A program made the position numbers and the translations under genes. A DNA stretch of 64,000 nt from Saccharum officinarum (lineage: Eukaryota > Streptophyta > Magnoliopsida > Poales > Poaceae): positions 8,462,746 through 8,526,745 of the forward strand of contig CM036160.1 of assembly GCA_020631735.1 (NCBI GenBank), in the 5' to 3' direction. This document shows positions 1 to 13,506 of the stretch, in pieces; the first letter of the stretch is position 1, and every line of letters begins with the position of its first letter. The notes beneath the pieces are model-generated. The model was not told where the DNA came from. It worked only from the letters and a program-made list of their open reading frames with translations, and made no database searches.

Positions 1-1179
1 CATGGAGGGCTGGGGCTGCCCAACCTCCGGGTGCTTGGCTTCGCGCTTCGCCTTCGATGGGAGTGGCTGCGACGGACACATCCTGATGCGGCTTGGGCAC
101 AGCTACCTTCAAAGCCGAAACATGTTGTCGCTGCAATGTTCAGTGCTTCTGTTACTGTCCAGGTTGGTGATGGCACCACCACACGCTTCTGGACGAATTC
201 CTGGCTACCGGACGGCACAATTTGTGCTTTCGCGCCAAATCTCTTCCGAGCGGTCGGGTGCCACCGGTGCAATCGCACAATCAGGGATGCGATGCTGAAC
301 CACCAGTGGGCAAGGGACATCACCGGTGCGCCGATTGCTCTGGTACTCTGTGAATACGTTCACCTATGGGAAAAGCTCGAAGGGATCCAGCTAACACCGA
401 TGGACTCCGATCGTTTTATCTGGAAATGGACGGAGAGTGGAGCTTACACCGCCTCATTGGCGTACAGGGCAGTACTTCACAGGGATGATAACCTTGTTTG
501 GTGCCAAGCAAGTTTGGAGATCGGCAGTGCCGCCCGAGCTCAAATTCTTCTTCTAGCTTGCTCTTCATGGGCGCCTGTGGATAGCTGAGCGTCACAAGCG
601 GCACGGCCTACAACAAGACGCAGTCTGTGTGCTCTGTGATCAACAAGATGAGACCACCTATCACTTTCTGGCCTCATGCGTGTTCACTCGTGAGGTATGG
701 CACCGACTGCTCTCAAGGCTGGAGATGAAACACCTAGTTCCGCTTGATGGTTCTTGTCTGTCGGACTCGTGGCAGAACACAAGAACAGCCATTCCGAAGC
801 CCTTCAAGCGAACCTTCGACTCGCTTATGCTGCTCGTCTCTTGGAAGGTCTGGAAGGAACACAATCGGAGAACATTTGACAACAACACGAGGACACCGTC
901 TCAATTGTGCGCGCTGATTTTGGAGGAGGCAGACACCTGGATCGCCGCGGGCTTTCGTAGCCTCGCGTTGTTGATCGTCTTAGCTAACTAGTGGCCGCAG
1001 ACTGCCTTCTCTTTCAATAGTTGCACAGTTAATTTCCTCAGTTTGTACATCTTTACAGCGCCACCGTTGAAGCCGGTGCTTTGTGTAAGTGTTCCAACCT
1101 CCGTTTTGCAACACCGACTGTACTTTGTATCCCACTTCCTCTTAACGAAGCACGTGCCAATGCACGCTTTCGAAAAAAA
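1..1179 (+). pseudogene. LINE-1 type non-LTR retrotransposon, 3' end
   Basis: This is the C-terminal end of a plant L1-type ORF2, truncated at the window start. Frame 1 (31-588) reads the usual region after reverse transcriptase, including a GDGTTTRFWTNSWLP stretch and FIWKWTESGAYTA, which mark the zf-RVT module. Frame 2 (about 610-991) continues with a CALC...H...C zinc-binding cluster, REVW and VWKEHNRRTF, and stops at 989-991. A frameshift near 520-600 separates the two parts. The 3' untranslated part runs to a short A tract at 1173-1179, as expected for target-primed insertion. The endonuclease and catalytic RT parts lie outside the window. It cannot make a working enzyme as it stands. 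The family assignment is confident; the subfamily is not. Confidence 0.85.
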
Positions 1180-1210
1180 TGGAAACAAAAACACATGAAA
1201 GGAAGACGAG

Positions 1211-1678
1211 TAGGCCGTTTGGAACAATGGAATTGAGAGGACCCTTTCCTTTAGAATACTGTAGCAATAACAAGATTTCACAGGAAAAAAAACATATGCT
1301 CCCATATCTGGTTTTCGTTTCCTGCGCTGAAGTCCTAGGCAGCCATGCCATTAGACTCATCCGGGTGGAGTAGATTAATCATTGGTAGCATGTAGACAGT
1401 GGGGACCGTGGAGGTAGATAGGTAATAAAGATTGTCTTTTAGTATCATTGGGTCCCATAAGTCATAGTAGAAATAAAAATACTAATGCTCCACGTTTAGC
1501 CTATAATTAAGTACCATTAGCTTTTAATCTATTTCAATGTTTCAAGTTTTCCTCTATTACATCTTCCTTTGTTCCAAATACCTCTTGTATTTTTCCTGTG
1601 TTTTTCCATTCCCCATTCCATTCATGCTTTTCTTTCCATTCCTCTGTTTTATATTTCTGAGTTCCAAACAGGCCCTTA
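1211..1678. mobile_element. Candidate MITE with TAGGCC-GTTTGGAAC ends
   Basis: The 15-base end at 1211-1225 (TAGGCCGTTTGGAAC) has a near-inverted partner at 1661-1678 (GTTCCAAACAGGCCCTTA), which would bound an AT-rich non-coding element of about 470 bp. No ORF of note lies inside. The target duplication is not clear, so the superfamily is left open. The rest of 1180-2284 is AT-rich with nothing recognisable. Confidence 0.4.
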
Positions 1679-2280
1679 GTGGATGTCTTGTAAGTGTGAA
1701 AAAGAATAGTAGCTTGTGCTGCCCATGAAATCATATATAGGAAGCACTCATGCGGACTTAATCTGAGTACATTATGTAGACCACGAGTCATTTTATTTAT
1801 ATATATATTGTTATATACACGGAGTGATCAAAGTGAAAGGAAAAGCAAAGCCACCAAGAGCGATTAATCAAACCAAAAGTAAAAGCAAAGGCTAAAGCTA
1901 ACAATTGAAAGGTAGCATGTTTAGAGGGTATTATTGGAGGTTGTGGGCCATTGGGGGTGACAGACACAAGCGCTAAGGGACAAAAAATGGACCGATTGTT
2001 CCTTGTATTTTAGGTTCTTTACATGACAAGAGGGTGTTCGTTGTACATACATATTCCAAGCCGGCACCAGTAAAACCCATGTCATATGCTTTTAGTGAAA
2101 CAACTATGTAGCCTCTACATCGAGATCGTGATATATTTTTTTTTCATGAAAAAGGAATAGTTCCAGCCTCTGCGATCTCACACAGCCAAGTTCTTATAAA
2201 TTTTCAGCTCATCTCTGTTGATTACATTCGAAGGGATAAGAGAACACCAAATTGTTGGGAAGGAAAATCAAAATACTGAC

Positions 2281-2399
<119 letters not shown>

Positions 2400-2606
2400 T
2401 AGTAGCACCCGCAACAAGTGCAAGTGCAAACTGGATAGTTATCGGCATGTCATATGTACTCCGGCATTAAAGGCAAAGTATAGCTAGAATGCATATATGC
2501 CCCAGTACTGCTCCCTTTAGGGGTGGGAACACACGAGGAAAATGGAACAAAGAACAAAACATCAGGACCCAGGCACCCAGCAGCTCATGTTTCCAAAGCT
2601 GCTCAA

Positions 2607-2614
2607 TATATAAG
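2607..2614 (+). promoter_or_regulatory. TATA box of the DUF4220/DUF594 gene
   Basis: TATATAAG lies about 270 bp before the ATG. Transcription would start around 2640. The 5' leader then contains a likely intron from GTAAGT at 2676 to the AG at 2878-2879, just before the ATG at 2887. The pseudogene paralogue has the same donor (GTAAGTGGA at 10885) and an acceptor just before its ATG, which supports a conserved 5'UTR intron. Confidence 0.6.
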
Positions 2615-2886
2615 CATCCACAATACCACAAGGGAACATCGATAAATTCTCAGCGGTCTCACGGATTTCACGTTTGTAAGTGGATATCTTGCTTATACCT
2701 CTCTCAAGCTCTTTTAATTTCGTGCCCTTATTTTCATGTTTATATATGTTCTATAACTTAATTTTCCTTTCGCCAGAAATTAAACCCTGCACCATGAATT
2801 AATGTTCGTTGCATAATAACTAGTTCTTTTGTTGGTTTCTACCCAATAACTTGTTCTGATGTTGAGATTTGGTATTCAGCTAGACT

Positions 2887-5271
2887 ATGGTCTGGAACAA
2901 TGCCACCACATCAATCTGCTACAACGATGCTGCACTACAGAAGTGTTCCTCAAACATCAGTTGCTCTCATGAATTCTTGGGAGTCTTCAATGAGATCATG
3001 GGAGGGAAGATGTGGCGGGTGAACATGCTGATAGTCATGGACTCGGTCTTGGCGGGAGTCATAGTTGTTATCGGAGCTTATGCTCGGCGGTATCGGTACC
3101 ACTCCTTAACGCGCTTCATCTTCCTTGGAGCTACAACTTTGTTCCTCCCCATCATCTCCTATGTTGTCTCCACCATCGGCGCCAACACCAATGATTACAT
3201 CAATCATAATGTGTTGGGAACCTTGACAACTGCAGCAACCTGCCATGGAGGTTTTCATCAGTTTACAGTTGTATCATGGGCATTTCTTGTTCAGATTGTG
3301 GTGATCAACACCAGCGTAATAGTCGCCTTTGATGACAAAGAAGGTCGGAACAAAGGTCCCCCAATCCAGCTGCTTGTTCAAGGTATCTGGACCCTTTATC
3401 TTGGTGTCAGTGTCATGGGCCCGATTAAGTCCAATAAGTGGCAATTTCACCTTGAATTGATGCTTTTTGCTGTGATTTTTGCTAAAATTGTGTTAAAGTA
3501 TTATGCATTTGAGAAGGCCCGGCATTCCTTGGCATTTGGACGTAATCCTCGTCTTATTTCTGGGTACATGAAGCATCTACAACTACAAGAAGCAAGTGAA
3601 CTTGGTGAGCCATGGGCAGGTGAGGATGCACATCCGCCTCCTCCGCTCTTGGTAATGGGAGAAGAGGATATTCAAGTGGAGAAGAAGCCTCACGGGTATG
3701 TATGCAAAGATCTCTCAAGAATCAACAGAATGGGCATAGTAACCTTTGACAAGGTTTGGCAGTTGGACGATGACAGGCTTGCCATGTCAAGACCACAACT
3801 AAAAGACATATGCTTGTCATTCTCACTGTTCAAACTGTTGCGATGTCGGTTCGCAAGGTACGAGTTTGCTAATGCTGGGTCTATGAGGGCCCTAAACAAA
3901 TTCTTGAGCTTGTTGTTAAAAGAAGGCAACCATGCAAGGGTATTTGGGGTGATTGTAGATGAACTTTCTTTCATTCAAGATTACTACTACTCATCACTTC
4001 CGGTTTCTTATTCCAAATATTGGTTGCCCATCTTGAGTGTCAGTATCTCACTCTTGAGCATAGTTTACTGCCTTGTGGCTGGATCATTCATCATCAAGGG
4101 TCTTGTATTGAAATGGGAGCCCAAATATGAGCATCAGATGCGCTGTAATTTATGGTGCAGCGAAAGGCACTTGATAAGCGACATGCAGAAAAAACATTTT
4201 GGACCCTTTCTCTTTGATGATGTTCCTTTATTTTTTCTTCTGGCGTTAGTTGTGATGGCAGAGGCAAATTACATAGCGTCCTACATTTGCTCTAACTGGA
4301 CCAAAGTAGCTCTCATCTGCCACTATATCAGACATGCCTCTTTGCAGCAATCTCTCCGGGTGCAGAAATGGTTTGTCCTTCTGTTGCAGTGCAAATGGGA
4401 GCTGATGAAGCATTGGGACGAAAAAATGGGCCAGAGCTCAATATTGGTGGTTCACCCCAGAACAACCCCACTTGTTCTTCTCAGACGTCTCCTGGGTCTC
4501 CCAGACCTAGATAGGAGTGTGAAGAAGATACCAGAAGCAGTGAAGGTATGCATTATCCATACTATGACACATTACATCAGCAATGGGCAACAATTAAGCA
4601 ATGGCAGAAATTCTCTACACCTGAGCCGAGTCGGTGGCGAAAGGTTCTTGTGGGCCTGCAGTAGTAGCACTGGTACATCTGATATCATACTTACATGGCA
4701 CATCGCCACATGCATCCTTGAGGTGAGGCATCCATACCAATGTGGCCAAGAACATGGTTCTTGGCCCTATCTGAATTACAAGATTGCTGCTACTCACCTG
4801 TCACGCTACTGCACATACCTGATGGCCTGGTCTCCGGATCTGCTTCCTGATCATGAAGAATGGAGCACCAGCCTATATGAGGTGGTGAAGAATGATGCCA
4901 AGCGTGCCCTCTCAGGGTGTAGCTGTACTGCAGTGGGACCAGAGGCCGAGTATGAGCAGGTGATCCAGTTGCTGAGTGTCAATTCCAGGCACGAAGTGCT
5001 CAGGAAAGGCGTCGTGCTTGGAAAGCAACTGGTGGAGCTGATGGAAGGTCAGGAAATTGCATGGATGGTGCTGGCAGAATTCTGGTCAGAGATGATCCTG
5101 TACATCGGTCCCTCGGACAATGTCAGAGGTCATTTGGAGGCCATTGCACGAGGTGGTGAGCTGATAACACTGCTCTGGGCATTGCTCTCCCATGTTGGGA
5201 TCATGAGTCGGCCCGGCGATGCTGCCGGCACAGCTACTACTGATGCTGCTTCTTCTGCTCGACATCGATAG
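2887..5271 (+). CDS. DUF4220/DUF594 family membrane protein, intact
   Basis: A 794-residue single-exon protein of the DUF4220 plus DUF594 family, which is expanded in grasses; its biochemical role is unknown. Hydrophobic segments lie near residues 47-66, 76-98, 125-148, 188-207, 370-395 and 446-468, so it is probably an integral membrane protein. The DUF4220 part covers roughly residues 50-430. The C-terminal DUF594 signature is visible near 731-772 (AEFWSEMILYIGPSDN followed by RGHLEAIARGGELIT). A conserved LTWHIATCILE stretch lies near residue 600 and LSRYCTYLMAWSPDLLPD near 640. The ATG at 2887 is chosen because it follows a splice-acceptor-like TTCAG by a few bases and the pseudogene paralogue starts at the same point. 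The reading frame has no lesions, so this is the functional member of a local pair with 11090-13339. Confidence 0.9.
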   Translation: MVWNNATTSICYNDAALQKCSSNISCSHEFLGVFNEIMGGKMWRVNMLIVMDSVLAGVIVVIGAYARRYRYHSLTRFIFLGATTLFLPIISYVVSTIGANTNDYINHNVLGTLTTAATCHGGFHQFTVVSWAFLVQIVVINTSVIVAFDDKEGRNKGPPIQLLVQGIWTLYLGVSVMGPIKSNKWQFHLELMLFAVIFAKIVLKYYAFEKARHSLAFGRNPRLISGYMKHLQLQEASELGEPWAGEDAHPPPPLLVMGEEDIQVEKKPHGYVCKDLSRINRMGIVTFDKVWQLDDDRLAMSRPQLKDICLSFSLFKLLRCRFARYEFANAGSMRALNKFLSLLLKEGNHARVFGVIVDELSFIQDYYYSSLPVSYSKYWLPILSVSISLLSIVYCLVAGSFIIKGLVLKWEPKYEHQMRCNLWCSERHLISDMQKKHFGPFLFDDVPLFFLLALVVMAEANYIASYICSNWTKVALICHYIRHASLQQSLRVQKWFVLLLQCKWELMKHWDEKMGQSSILVVHPRTTPLVLLRRLLGLPDLDRSVKKIPEAVKVCIIHTMTHYISNGQQLSNGRNSLHLSRVGGERFLWACSSSTGTSDIILTWHIATCILEVRHPYQCGQEHGSWPYLNYKIAATHLSRYCTYLMAWSPDLLPDHEEWSTSLYEVVKNDAKRALSGCSCTAVGPEAEYEQVIQLLSVNSRHEVLRKGVVLGKQLVELMEGQEIAWMVLAEFWSEMILYIGPSDNVRGHLEAIARGGELITLLWALLSHVGIMSRPGDAAGTATTDAASSARHR

Positions 5272-5499
5272 ATTGCTCCCGTTCCATGCATGGTTTGCAG
5301 ATGCTAGCTTTTACTCTCTTCTGTCCTCCAAATCTTGTCAATTGTTAAACCCTGATCATTGTTGTGTTAATTGTTGTACCTCTCACTCTCAGTGGAGTCC
5401 ATCTCATGGAGTTTGCGTGTACTTTTCTGGATTAGCCTGGACTGGTCAAACTATAATGTGATGTCTACCAATTATAAAACTTCGTTTGAACTTATTACG
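5272..5499. other. 3' flank of the DUF594 gene
   Basis: AT-rich flank with the presumed 3'UTR. No clear poly(A) signal can be singled out and no other feature is seen. Confidence 0.4.
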
Positions 5500-5706
5500 T
5501 ACTTCCTTCGTCCCTTTTTAACCGTCGTTCTCGCTTCCCAAGAAGTCAAGTATACTCAACTTTGATCAAATATATACAAAAAAATATTAGTATTCATGGT
5601 AAAAATTAGTATCATTATATATATAGTTGAATGTATTTTCATAATAAACTTATTTGAAGATATAAATGTTGCTAATATTTACACTTAAAAAGAGACAGTG
5701 GGAGTA
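5500..5706. mobile_element. Stowaway-like MITE
   Basis: A short AT-rich element bounded by TA, with ends resembling the Stowaway (Tc1/Mariner) consensus: ACTTCCTTCGTCCC on the left and GACAGTGGGAGT on the right. There is no coding capacity. It lies directly behind the DUF594 gene. Its right half is part of the duplication at 5616-5927. Confidence 0.6.
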
Positions 5707-5927
5707 CATGACAACAGACAAGCAATATTTGTTGGATATAACAACAATAGTGATGAATAAATTAATTCCGGTATATATATAGTTGAATGTATTTTCATAA
5801 TAAACTTATTTGAAGATATAAATGTTGCTAATATTTACACTTAAAAAGAGACAGTGGGAGTACATGACAACAGACAAGCAATATTTGTTGGATATAACAA
5901 CAATAGTGATGAATAAATTAATTCCGG
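5616..5927. repeat. Tandem duplication, 156-bp unit
   Basis: Units 5616-5771 and 5772-5927 appear identical by eye. The first unit starts inside the Stowaway-like element, so the duplication came after that insertion. Confidence 0.9.
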
Positions 5928-7379
5928 TACTATGAAAATGAGTAACAACATGTATCATAGGAGTGCGATTCAACAAAAACAAACCTATCTTAGATACGTA
6001 TTCATGTAGATCATAAACCAAAGAAACTAGCACTAAGGCAAACTCAAACCCCTAATGCTAGTAATAGAAGGAACGCGAGAACGAACAACAGAGAAAGTAG
6101 AGACATTCTTATAGTGGGGTTGTCGGCACCAGAGATAGTGCAAAAGTAGATGACTGTCGATGGAGACCCACGAACATCGGCATAGAGAGAAGTAGACGTT
6201 CAGCGAGTAGTCACGACGGCACTTGCGAAAAACCTGATACAACCCCTACCCTATGCAGGGACACGAGGGGCCGTAGGCTTTGAAGATCTGCTCTTCCGGC
6301 GCCGATGACACGTCGGCGACGGGATATGGAAGATGGAGACGGCGCAGCACTGGGGCACGAGGAGGAGATTAATTGTGTGTACGGAGGACAACGTCGTCCT
6401 AGTATAAACTCATGTCGTAGCTATGATAAGTAATTAGCTACATAATCACACCACATTAATGTAATTAACCTGTTGTTAGGAGACCAGAGCAATCACCGTT
6501 AATACGAGAATAATTGCTTACTAAAATTGTCAGCGCAATTTTCTCCATGTAGAGATTTCGAGTGGCGAAAGGAAGCCACGCACCCGCAAGGTCAAAGCGA
6601 GAATTCACCGAACCATTCACGCGCATGTCGCGCGCCCGCGCCCATCGCGTCGCTCGGCCTAACGAGTGAGAGCGCCCATGTTTCTTCCTTTTCCTCTCTC
6701 CAATAGCTTCAACTAATTGGAGATAACTCACTATGTAAGTTGGCCTCACACCTCCTAGAGTAGCAATGTGCGACTAAAGCCCCCGACATACCATGCATGT
6801 GTGAGTGGGCCATTGGGATTTATTGGAATTATTATTTGGGCCAGTCCAAGTCTTCTATCAATCCCTCACCGGATCCCAAAGGAATGCTTCATTCTCCCTG
6901 TACCAAAGTACTGTTAATATACCAGCTTTTCAGTGGAGACCGACTGAGGTTGAACATCACCTAGAGTGACAAGGTATACTCATCCACAACTGCACAATGG
7001 ATTAGACCTTGAATTGGTAGTTTGGTGTGAATAAATTTTACTTGATATCTTAACTGATACTAGGCTGCCAAATGTCTGCCCCGCGGGTGGAGCGTATAAG
7101 TCATACTCCTGTCTCACTTCACGTGTTTCTTAAAGAATTCTCAATTCTTACAAACTGCAACCAAAAGTTGGGTTCACATAGTTGTGTTCTTACAGGAATA
7201 CTCTATAGGACAGTGGCTATAAAAGCCTCATAACACTTTAAGACAAAGTTAGCCTTCCTTATAGAAATGAGAGTACTACATCTCCAACAGAGTGAGTTTA
7301 ATGTAGATTGTACTCTCCCATCAACCAACAACTTGTTCTTCCTAGATCCTAATTCACGAGATCTCCGATCACATAGGTT
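5928..7379. other. No gene seen; probably includes 3' LTR of the copia remnant
   Basis: No convincing ORF. Because the copia remnant to the right is on the minus strand, its 3' untranslated part and 3' LTR should lie here (perhaps about 6460-7090), but I could not fix LTR ends. 6240-6340 and 6590-6670 are more GC-rich without a recognisable product. Confidence 0.35.
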
Positions 7380-9352
7380 GGGTTACTACTTAGGTTAGCT
7401 CACATGGGTCTTAGTCCCATCTCCTTCGATGCATTATCAATCATAGTACGTGATAGTCCCATAGTAAAGGGATCTACCAGGTTCTTAGCTGTTTGATGTA
7501 GTCCACAACTATTACTCTGACGCTTTTCAATTTCCTGAAAGACTTCAGTCTGCGCTTCACATGTTTATTGGAATTCATATTATCATGACTATTTTTCACC
7601 TTCGTGATAACCGTTTGATTATCACAGTTTATGAGAATAGTAGGAACTGGTTTTACAACCACTGGTAAGTTCGTCAAAAGTTCTCACCACTCATCTTCAT
7701 TAGAGGCTCTGTCTAGAGCCGTGAGCTCTGTATCCATGGTAGATTTTGTTAGTATTGTCTTCTTACAAGATCTCTAAGAGACAACACCACCACCTAATGT
7801 GAATATGTATTCACTAGTGTCCTTTAGCTCATCAACATATGTAATCTAGTTTAAATCACTATATCCTTCAAGTACACCCGGGGTACCCTAAATAGTGAGG
7901 TCCATGACTCATTGTGGCCTTCAGATAGCGTATTACTAGATCAATACCACACCAATGATTATCTTCTGAATTAGAAGTGAATCTACTCAACTTGCTTACC
8001 ACAAACAAGATGTCAGAGCGGGTTGCACTAGCTAGGTACATCAGAGAGTATCTCAGATGATCCTTTCCTAGTCTTCGATTCTTTCAAAGTATTAGACTAG
8101 GATCATAGGGTGTTGGAGAAGGCTTACTATCCGTATAGCCAAAGCGGCTCAATACCTTTTCCACATAATAAGACTGCAAAAGAGTAATTCCATTCTCACC
8201 CTTACTAAGTTTAATATTAAGGATCACATCAGCTTCCCCAAATCTTTCATGTCAAAATTTTGAGAAAAAAATGACTTTACATCATTTATATCATCAATAC
8301 TTGTCCTAAAAATCCGTATGTCATCGTCGTACAAGCATAAGATTACTCCTTTACCCCCACCATAGTAGTAATACACAAGTGTCAGCTTCATTTACTGTGA
8401 ACCCAGCAGATTTTGAAGTTTTCTCAAACTTCTCATGTCACTGCTTGGGTGCTTGCTTTAAGCCATATAGGGATTTAAGTAACCTGCACACCTTGCACTT
8501 GTCCTTATGATATAAATCCATTAGGCTGATCCATATAAATATTTTTCTCCAGCACTCCGATAAGGATATTCATATTCACATCTATCTAGTGGACAAGAAG
8601 ACAGTGGGAAGTAGCCAAGGATAATAGTACTCGGAGTGTAGTTAGTCTGGCAATGGGTGAGTAGGTATCAAAGAAATCATCGCTTTCTTTTTGTGTATAA
8701 TATTTACCCACAACCCTTGCATTGTACTTTTTAATATTACCGTCAGGTCTAAGCTTCTTCTTGAATACCCACTTACTTCCTATGTGCCATTTGCAGTGAT
8801 GGAATCCACCACATTATGGACTACATCCTTCCAATATTCTGCATCGGTGGATGCATATGCCTTGTGGGAGTATCATCCATGAGGTACACAGTGAAGTCTT
8901 CACAATCCTTTGTCTCTCACTCCTTCTGAGAGCTACACCACTGTCATCCTCTTTGTTTTCATGTGGGTTTTCAGTTGACTCGATTGTGAGCGTGGGTTCA
9001 GGAATAAATTCATTTGATGAACTAGGCAAAGAATAAGCATCTTTCTACGAGAATATATTTTCAAAGAAAGTGATGTCTCGTGACTCCATAAGCGAATCAA
9101 CTAAAATATCAGGCGTGTCTGATTTTATCACTAAGGACTTATAAGCTGTGCTGTGGTGCGCATATCCTAAAAGGATACAATCAACTATTTTAGATTTGAG
9201 CTTGCATTTCTTATTAACTGGTATGCTAACCATGGCCAAACAGCCCCACGTATGCAAGCAATGGAGTGATGGTTTTCTTCCTTTCCATCCTTCATATGGA
9301 GTCATGTCACTATTTTTAGCAATTCAGAACATGACATACCCACGGATATGGT
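7380..9352 (-). pseudogene. Ty1/copia polyprotein remnant (integrase C-end, RT, RNase H)
   Basis: Read on the minus strand, 9352-9045 carries the copia integrase C-terminal block (TPYEGWKGRKPSL, HTWGCLAMV, DCILLGYAHHSTAYKSL, ESRDITFFE). 9029-8814 carries the hinge before RT (RRSERQRIVKTS). About 8800-7700 is RT sequence in broken frames. 7677-7474 carries RNase H (ILINCDNQTVI, NKHVKRRLKS), and the polyprotein end (EMGLRPM) is near 7410. Stops and frameshifts are frequent and gag, protease and most of integrase are missing, so it is a dead 5'-truncated fragment. Similarity to copia is clear; the lineage was not resolved. Confidence 0.8.
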
Positions 9353-10709
<1,357 letters not shown>

Positions 10710-11089
10710 TCCTCCTTCATGATAAGCCATCACAGCAGTTTGCTGGTTCATGACAAGTCTGTACTTATTCACGGCTCCTCTGCATCCATCAGCCCGTACA
10801 TGCAAATTAAAGCCGTTCAAAACATAACCATCACATCACGAGACATCAATTCCCAGCAGCATAGCAGCGGCATAGCACACAGCTGTAAGTGGAGATCTCT
10901 CTTTCTACCTATCAAAATAGAACTAAGAAGCATCTGAAGACTTAAATCAGTGTTATCTTTTCATTTCTAGGTTTTTTTAAGATTTTGCATTGTACATTTC
11001 CATTGGAGCATAAAATAAAAGCTAGCGGGGTATACTTATTTCTTTGCCAACTTTGTTCTATTGTTAGGATTGGGCAGTCAGCTAAGCTT

Positions 11090-13339
11090 ATGGCTGGGGT
11101 GAATTCCACCACAATTTGCTTCGACGATGTTTCACTGCAGCAAAGTTCCTCGAGCATTAGGTGCTCTCATGAATCAGTGTCAGCCTTCCAAAAGACCGTG
11201 GGACGGACCTTGTTGCAGGTTAACATGCTGGTACATGCTGATGCTGTTCTAGCTGGAGTAATAGTTGCGATTGGCCCTTTGCGCAGCGGTACCGCCACCA
11301 CCCCATCACAAGGTTCATCTTTCTCGGAGCCACTACCTTGTTATTGCCTATTACGTCGTACGTCGTGTCCACAATCAGCACCAATACCAATGATTACGTC
11401 AACAACAAAAACCTTGCAACTTTGGCAGCATCATGCCGTGGAGGTTTTCATTATTTTACAGCTGTATCATGGGCGTTCCTCATTCAGATCACCATGATCA
11501 ACACTAGTGTAATAGTCGCTGTTGATGATAGGGAAGGTCGCAACAAAGGACCCCTATCCATCTGCTTTTCCAAGGTCTCTGGACCATCTACCTTGGTTTC
11601 TATGCCTTGGGCCCGATTATGACCGATATCTGACAACTTTACCTTGAATTGATGCCTTGCTATCATTTGTGCTAAAATTGTGTTAAATATTACGCATTTG
11701 TGAAGGCCCGGCAATCCTTTGGATTTGGGCGTAATCCTCGCCTCATTTCTGGGCACATGGCGCAGCAACAACGGCAAGAAGCAATTCAACCCAATGGACC
11801 ATTGGTAGGTGAGGATCAGCCTCCTCCACTCTTGTTTATGGGAGAACAAGATAATAATGTGGAGAAGTGTCCACATGGGTATTTTGTCAAGAATACAACT
11901 GGCTTAGTAACCATTAACATGGTTTCGCAATTGAATGATCAGGTTGTTCAGTCAATGCAACAATTACAAGACCTGTGCTTGTCATTTTCATTGTTCAAAT
12001 TGTTGAGATGTCGATTAGCGAGGTACATGCACGCCAATGATAGATCTGTGAGAACTCTTAACTTTTTCTAGAACTTCTTGCTGAGAGATGGCAACCATGA
12101 AAGGGTCTTCCAGGTGATTGCAGATGATCTTTCTTTCACTCAAGATTACTACTTCTCATCACTTCCAGTCTCCTACTCGAAGTATTGGCTGCCTATGTTG
12201 AGTGTCAGTATCTCACTCTTGAGCATAACTTACTGCATCTTGGCTGCAAGATTCATCGTGATGGGCCACCTGTCGAATTGGAAGACTAGGTACAACCATC
12301 AGCTGCGTTGTCATTTCTGGTGCAATGAGAGGCACTTGATAAGCAACAGACAGGACAAAAATTTTGGATCCTTTTTGTTTGATGACATTTCTTTATTTTT
12401 GCTTATCGCATTAGTTGTGATAGCGGAGGTGAGGTACATAGCATCCTATATTTTCTCTAATTGGACCAAAGTAGCCCTCATCTGCCACTATATAAACCAT
12501 GCCGCTTTGCAGCATTCCGTTTGCATGAGGAAATGTTTTGGTTTTCTTTTGCAATGCAAGTGGAAGCACATGAAGCACTGGGATGAAAAAAATGGGCCAG
12601 AGTTCAGTGTTGGTAGTTCACCCAAGAACAACCCCACTTGTTCTTCTCAGGTGCCTCCTGGGTCTCCCGGATCTAGATAGGAGTGTGAAGATACCAAATG
12701 CGGTGAAGGCCAGCATCATTCATATTTTGAGGAGCTACAGGCATGAGTGGCACCGATTGGGCAATGGCATGGAATCTCTACGCAACAGCACATCTGATAC
12801 TATACTTACATGGCACATCGCCACATGCATCCTTGAGTTAGACAATCCAGCATACCAAGATGGTCAAGAACAAGGTTTTCCACCCGATTTGAATCACAAG
12901 GTTACTGCTACTCACCTTTCACGGTACTGCACATATCCTGGTCCCCAGATCTGCTTCCAGATGATGATGAATGGAGCAAGAGCCTCTATGAGACTGTCAA
13001 CGCTAAGCGTGCCCTCATGGGGTTCAATGCATTAGCACCGGAGTCTGAATACGAGCAGGTGGTCCGATTGCTAGGTGATAATTCTGTAGAGAATGAAATT
13101 GTCAGGAATGGTGTGATGGTCGCAGAGAAATTGGTGCAGTTGAAAGAAGGAGAGGCATGGATGATACTGGCCGAATTCTAGTCAGAGATGATCCTATACA
13201 TCGCTCCCTCTGAAAATGTCAGAGGTCACTTGGGGGCCATCGCGCGGGTGGCAAGCTGATAACACTTCTCTAGGCCTTGCTCACACATGCTGGGATCATG
13301 AGTTGGCCTGCTGATGCTGATGACGCTGCTATTGCTTAG
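11090..13339 (+). pseudogene. DUF4220/DUF594 family pseudogene (paralogue of 2887-5271)
   Basis: Collinear with the intact gene at 2887-5271 from start (MAGVNSTTICFDD) to end (tag at 13337-13339), but broken many times. A frameshift near 11285 moves from frame 2 to frame 1. A second break near 11600-11690 moves to frame 3. An in-frame TAG stands at 12069-12071. An extra A in the run near 12590 shifts the frame again. Another shift lies near 12950, and a TAG at about 13178-13180 replaces a Trp codon of the DUF594 signature. The 5'UTR intron signals are kept (GTAAGT at 10885, AG at 11080-11081). It is a tandem-type duplicate about 8.2 kb downstream of the intact gene and makes no full product. 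Confidence 0.9.
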
Positions 13340-13406
13340 ACCTGATTTTTTAATATCGATAGGTTGGTTTCCATGTATACATGGTCTGTAGATCAGTATA
13401 TGGTTT

Positions 13407-13506
13407 NNNNNNNNNNNNNNNNNNNNNNNNNNNNNNNNNNNNNNNNNNNNNNNNNNNNNNNNNNNNNNNNNNNNNNNNNNNNNNNNNNNNNNNNNNNNNN
13501 NNNNNN
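13407..13506. other. Assembly gap (100 N)
   Basis: Exactly 100 N, the usual placeholder for a gap of unknown size. The sequence right of the gap enters the left LTR of the Ty3 element about 3.0 kb into it when compared with the complete LTR at 21951-26988. The gap therefore hides at least that much sequence. Confidence 0.95.
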
